From positions 3,622,501-3,686,500 of the forward strand of contig NZ_CP048410.1 of the NCBI RefSeq assembly GCF_019357415.1: 64,000 bases of DNA, written 5' to 3'. Source of the stretch: Gramella sp. MT6. Lineage in GTDB: Bacteria > Bacteroidota > Bacteroidia > Flavobacteriales > Flavobacteriaceae. Under the pieces are notes generated by a model that was not told the origin of the DNA, did not search any database, and saw only the letters and a program-made list of their open reading frames with translations. The number at the start of each line of letters is the position of its first letter. The stretch's first letter is position 1. The translations under genes were made by a program, and so were the position numbers. This document shows positions 63,090 to 64,000 of the stretch, one piece after another.

Positions 63090-64000
63090 CTATTCTGGTA
63101 TCTTAATTACGGTTTCCACACCTGAATTATCTTTTTTATTTCGGATCTCAAAAAAGAAATTATCCTTATATAGATTATAAAGCCTGTCGTTTATATTCTT
63201 TAGGCCAACCCCTTTTTGCATAAGCTCGGCATGGGTTTCAGAAACCGGGGCGCCATCATTTTCAACTTTTATGACCAGCATTTTATCTTCTTCATAAACA
63301 GAAACCAAGATATTAAGATCTGTATGCTCGTAAGAATATCCATGCTTAATTGAGTTTTCTATGACTGGTTGCAAAAGCATGGCGGGCACCTTTCTTAATA
63401 ATAGTGAATCATCGATCTCTTTTTTAATACTTAAATGGTCTGAAAACCTGACGTTCACTATGTTCAAATAATACTCCAATATCCTGAGTTCTTCATCCAG
63501 GCTTATGCGGTTGCGATCACTATTATAGAGTATCTCACGAAGAAAATCACTAAGATCAGCAATAGTATCCTTTGCTTTGGCCGTATCCATATCGGTTAAC
63601 ACAGCAATTGAATTAAGAGTATTGAATAAAAAGTGTGGTTGTAACTGTGAAGAAAGCATCTTCATTCTGGTATTGACCAACTGAGATTCCAGCTTTGAAT
63701 GTCGTTTCTCAGCCTCCTTGACCTGTTTAAGGTAATAATAGGTGTAAATGATAAACACCATCGCAAAATAGATAAGGAAATTGAGGTCTATCACATAGAT
63801 AAAAGCATTGATACTTTTACGGAGGTTAAAATCGGCTAGCTCAATACGCCCAATCAGAATAGCATAAAAATCGAAAATAAACCGAATGATAAGCCCTATC
63901 AATATGGAGAAAATGGTATGTATAAAAATGATCTTAACCCAGGAATAATTCTTATTCAGAAACCTTTTAGTACTAATTGCGATTAAGGTCATGTAGCTCA
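63090..64000 (-). CDS. LytS/YehU-type sensor histidine kinase (5' end cut by window edge)
   Basis: An in-frame ATG sits at 63992, but no stop lies upstream before the window end, and only about two N-terminal membrane segments are visible where family members often have four, so the true start is probably outside. The kinase region has QLQPHFLFNTLNSIA with the phospho-accepting His (120 counted from that ATG), the N-box QPVIENSIKHGYSY and the G-box GVGLKNINDRLY. It would phosphorylate a LytTR-type response regulator; none is in the window. Confidence 0.9.
   Translation of the reverse strand, partial: SYMTLIAISTKRFLNKNYSWVKIIFIHTIFSILIGLIIRFIFDFYAILIGRIELADFNLRKSINAFIYVIDLNFLIYFAMVFIIYTYYYLKQVKEAEKRHSKLESQLVNTRMKMLSSQLQPHFLFNTLNSIAVLTDMDTAKAKDTIADLSDFLREILYNSDRNRISLDEELRILEYYLNIVNVRFSDHLSIKKEIDDSLLLRKVPAMLLQPVIENSIKHGYSYEHTDLNILVSVYEEDKMLVIKVENDGAPVSETHAELMQKGVGLKNINDRLYNLYKDNFFFEIRNKKDNSGVETVIKIPE

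Noticed and set aside
1..64000. parS sites near parAB
   Set aside because: CACGTG cores occur at several places inside genes (for example near 28990 and 34853) but none is a full parS palindrome.
1..64000. CRISPR array, prophage or defence island
   Set aside because: No spaced direct repeats, cas-like, phage structural or restriction-type genes are visible; all neighbours are core families.

Overview
The window reads as a chromosomal segment of a marine-type member of the Flavobacteriaceae (Bacteroidota), most like Gramella/Christiangramia. The grounds are low-GC coding sequence, a gliding-motility lipoprotein GldI, a bacillithiol gene (BshB1), many Bacteroidota-type families (DUF5683, DUF3810, OstA-like, DUF349, WbqC, ferritin-like lipoproteins), almost no Shine-Dalgarno sequences, and repeated TAnnTTTG elements, which are the -7 boxes of the Bacteroidota primary sigma factor. 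The genus is inferred from protein flavour, not from a search. Gene density is very high. I see no insertion sequence, prophage, CRISPR array or rRNA, so this looks like core genome.

Layout. 1-4.9 kb (+): end of parA, parB, a DUF5683 membrane protein, dapB, a large lepB and a WbqC-family gene. 4.9-11.1 kb (-): a membrane-anchored EEP phosphatase, two rhomboid proteases, mutL, a small membrane protein, ribH and a membrane TPR protein. 11.2-13.3 kb (+): recF, a lipoprotein, a DUF721 (DciA-like) gene and a small membrane protein, ending in a shared terminator opposite ndk (-). 13.8-17.6 kb: a PhoD-like lipoprotein (-), then nrnA-like DHH phosphoesterase, gldI and a cyclophilin-FKBP fusion (+). 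17.7-30.9 kb: pepD (-), then DUF3810, two amidohydrolases, an SpoU methyltransferase, an M48 protease, the RelA/SpoT enzyme, a Fur-family regulator and purA (+). 31-32.6 kb (-): a pair of exported ferritin-like proteins. 32.9-43.1 kb (+): OstA-like protein, class III aminotransferase, TPR protein, two tandem DUF368 transporters, aroE, a large DUF349 protein and a methyltransferase. 43.1-46.1 kb (-): mazG, tRNA-His, bshB1 and a Cys/Met-metabolism PLP enzyme. 46.2-50.1 kb (+): alcohol dehydrogenase, PH-domain protein, hutI and hutG. 50.1-52.1 kb (-): DUF1622 and an exported trehalase. 52.2-53.5 kb (+): GNAT and MBL-fold lipoprotein. 53.5-55.4 kb: a structured AT-rich gap, a small Cys-rich exported peptide and sucC (-). 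55.6-62.1 kb (+): MFS exporter, lysA, CHAD, secreted cyclase, 2H phosphoesterase and a BBE-type flavin oxidase. 62.3-64 kb (-): hemolysin-III and a LytS-type kinase cut by the window edge.

How the genes fit together. Several blocks serve growth and the envelope: chromosome partitioning and repair (parAB, recF, DUF721, mutL), lysine/peptidoglycan precursors (dapB, lysA), envelope export and lipid-carrier recycling (lepB, OstA-like, DUF368 pair) and folding of exported proteins (GldI, PPIase fusion). Others are metabolic (ribH, purA, aroE, sucC, hutIG, PLP enzymes). I found no clear new defence or mobile system. The best leads are the catalytically dead/active amidohydrolase pair, a nested hairpin after it, the tandem DUF368 genes, the ferritin-like pair, a repeated acidic motif in the DUF349 protein, and a structured noncoding region with a Cys-rich peptide next to it.
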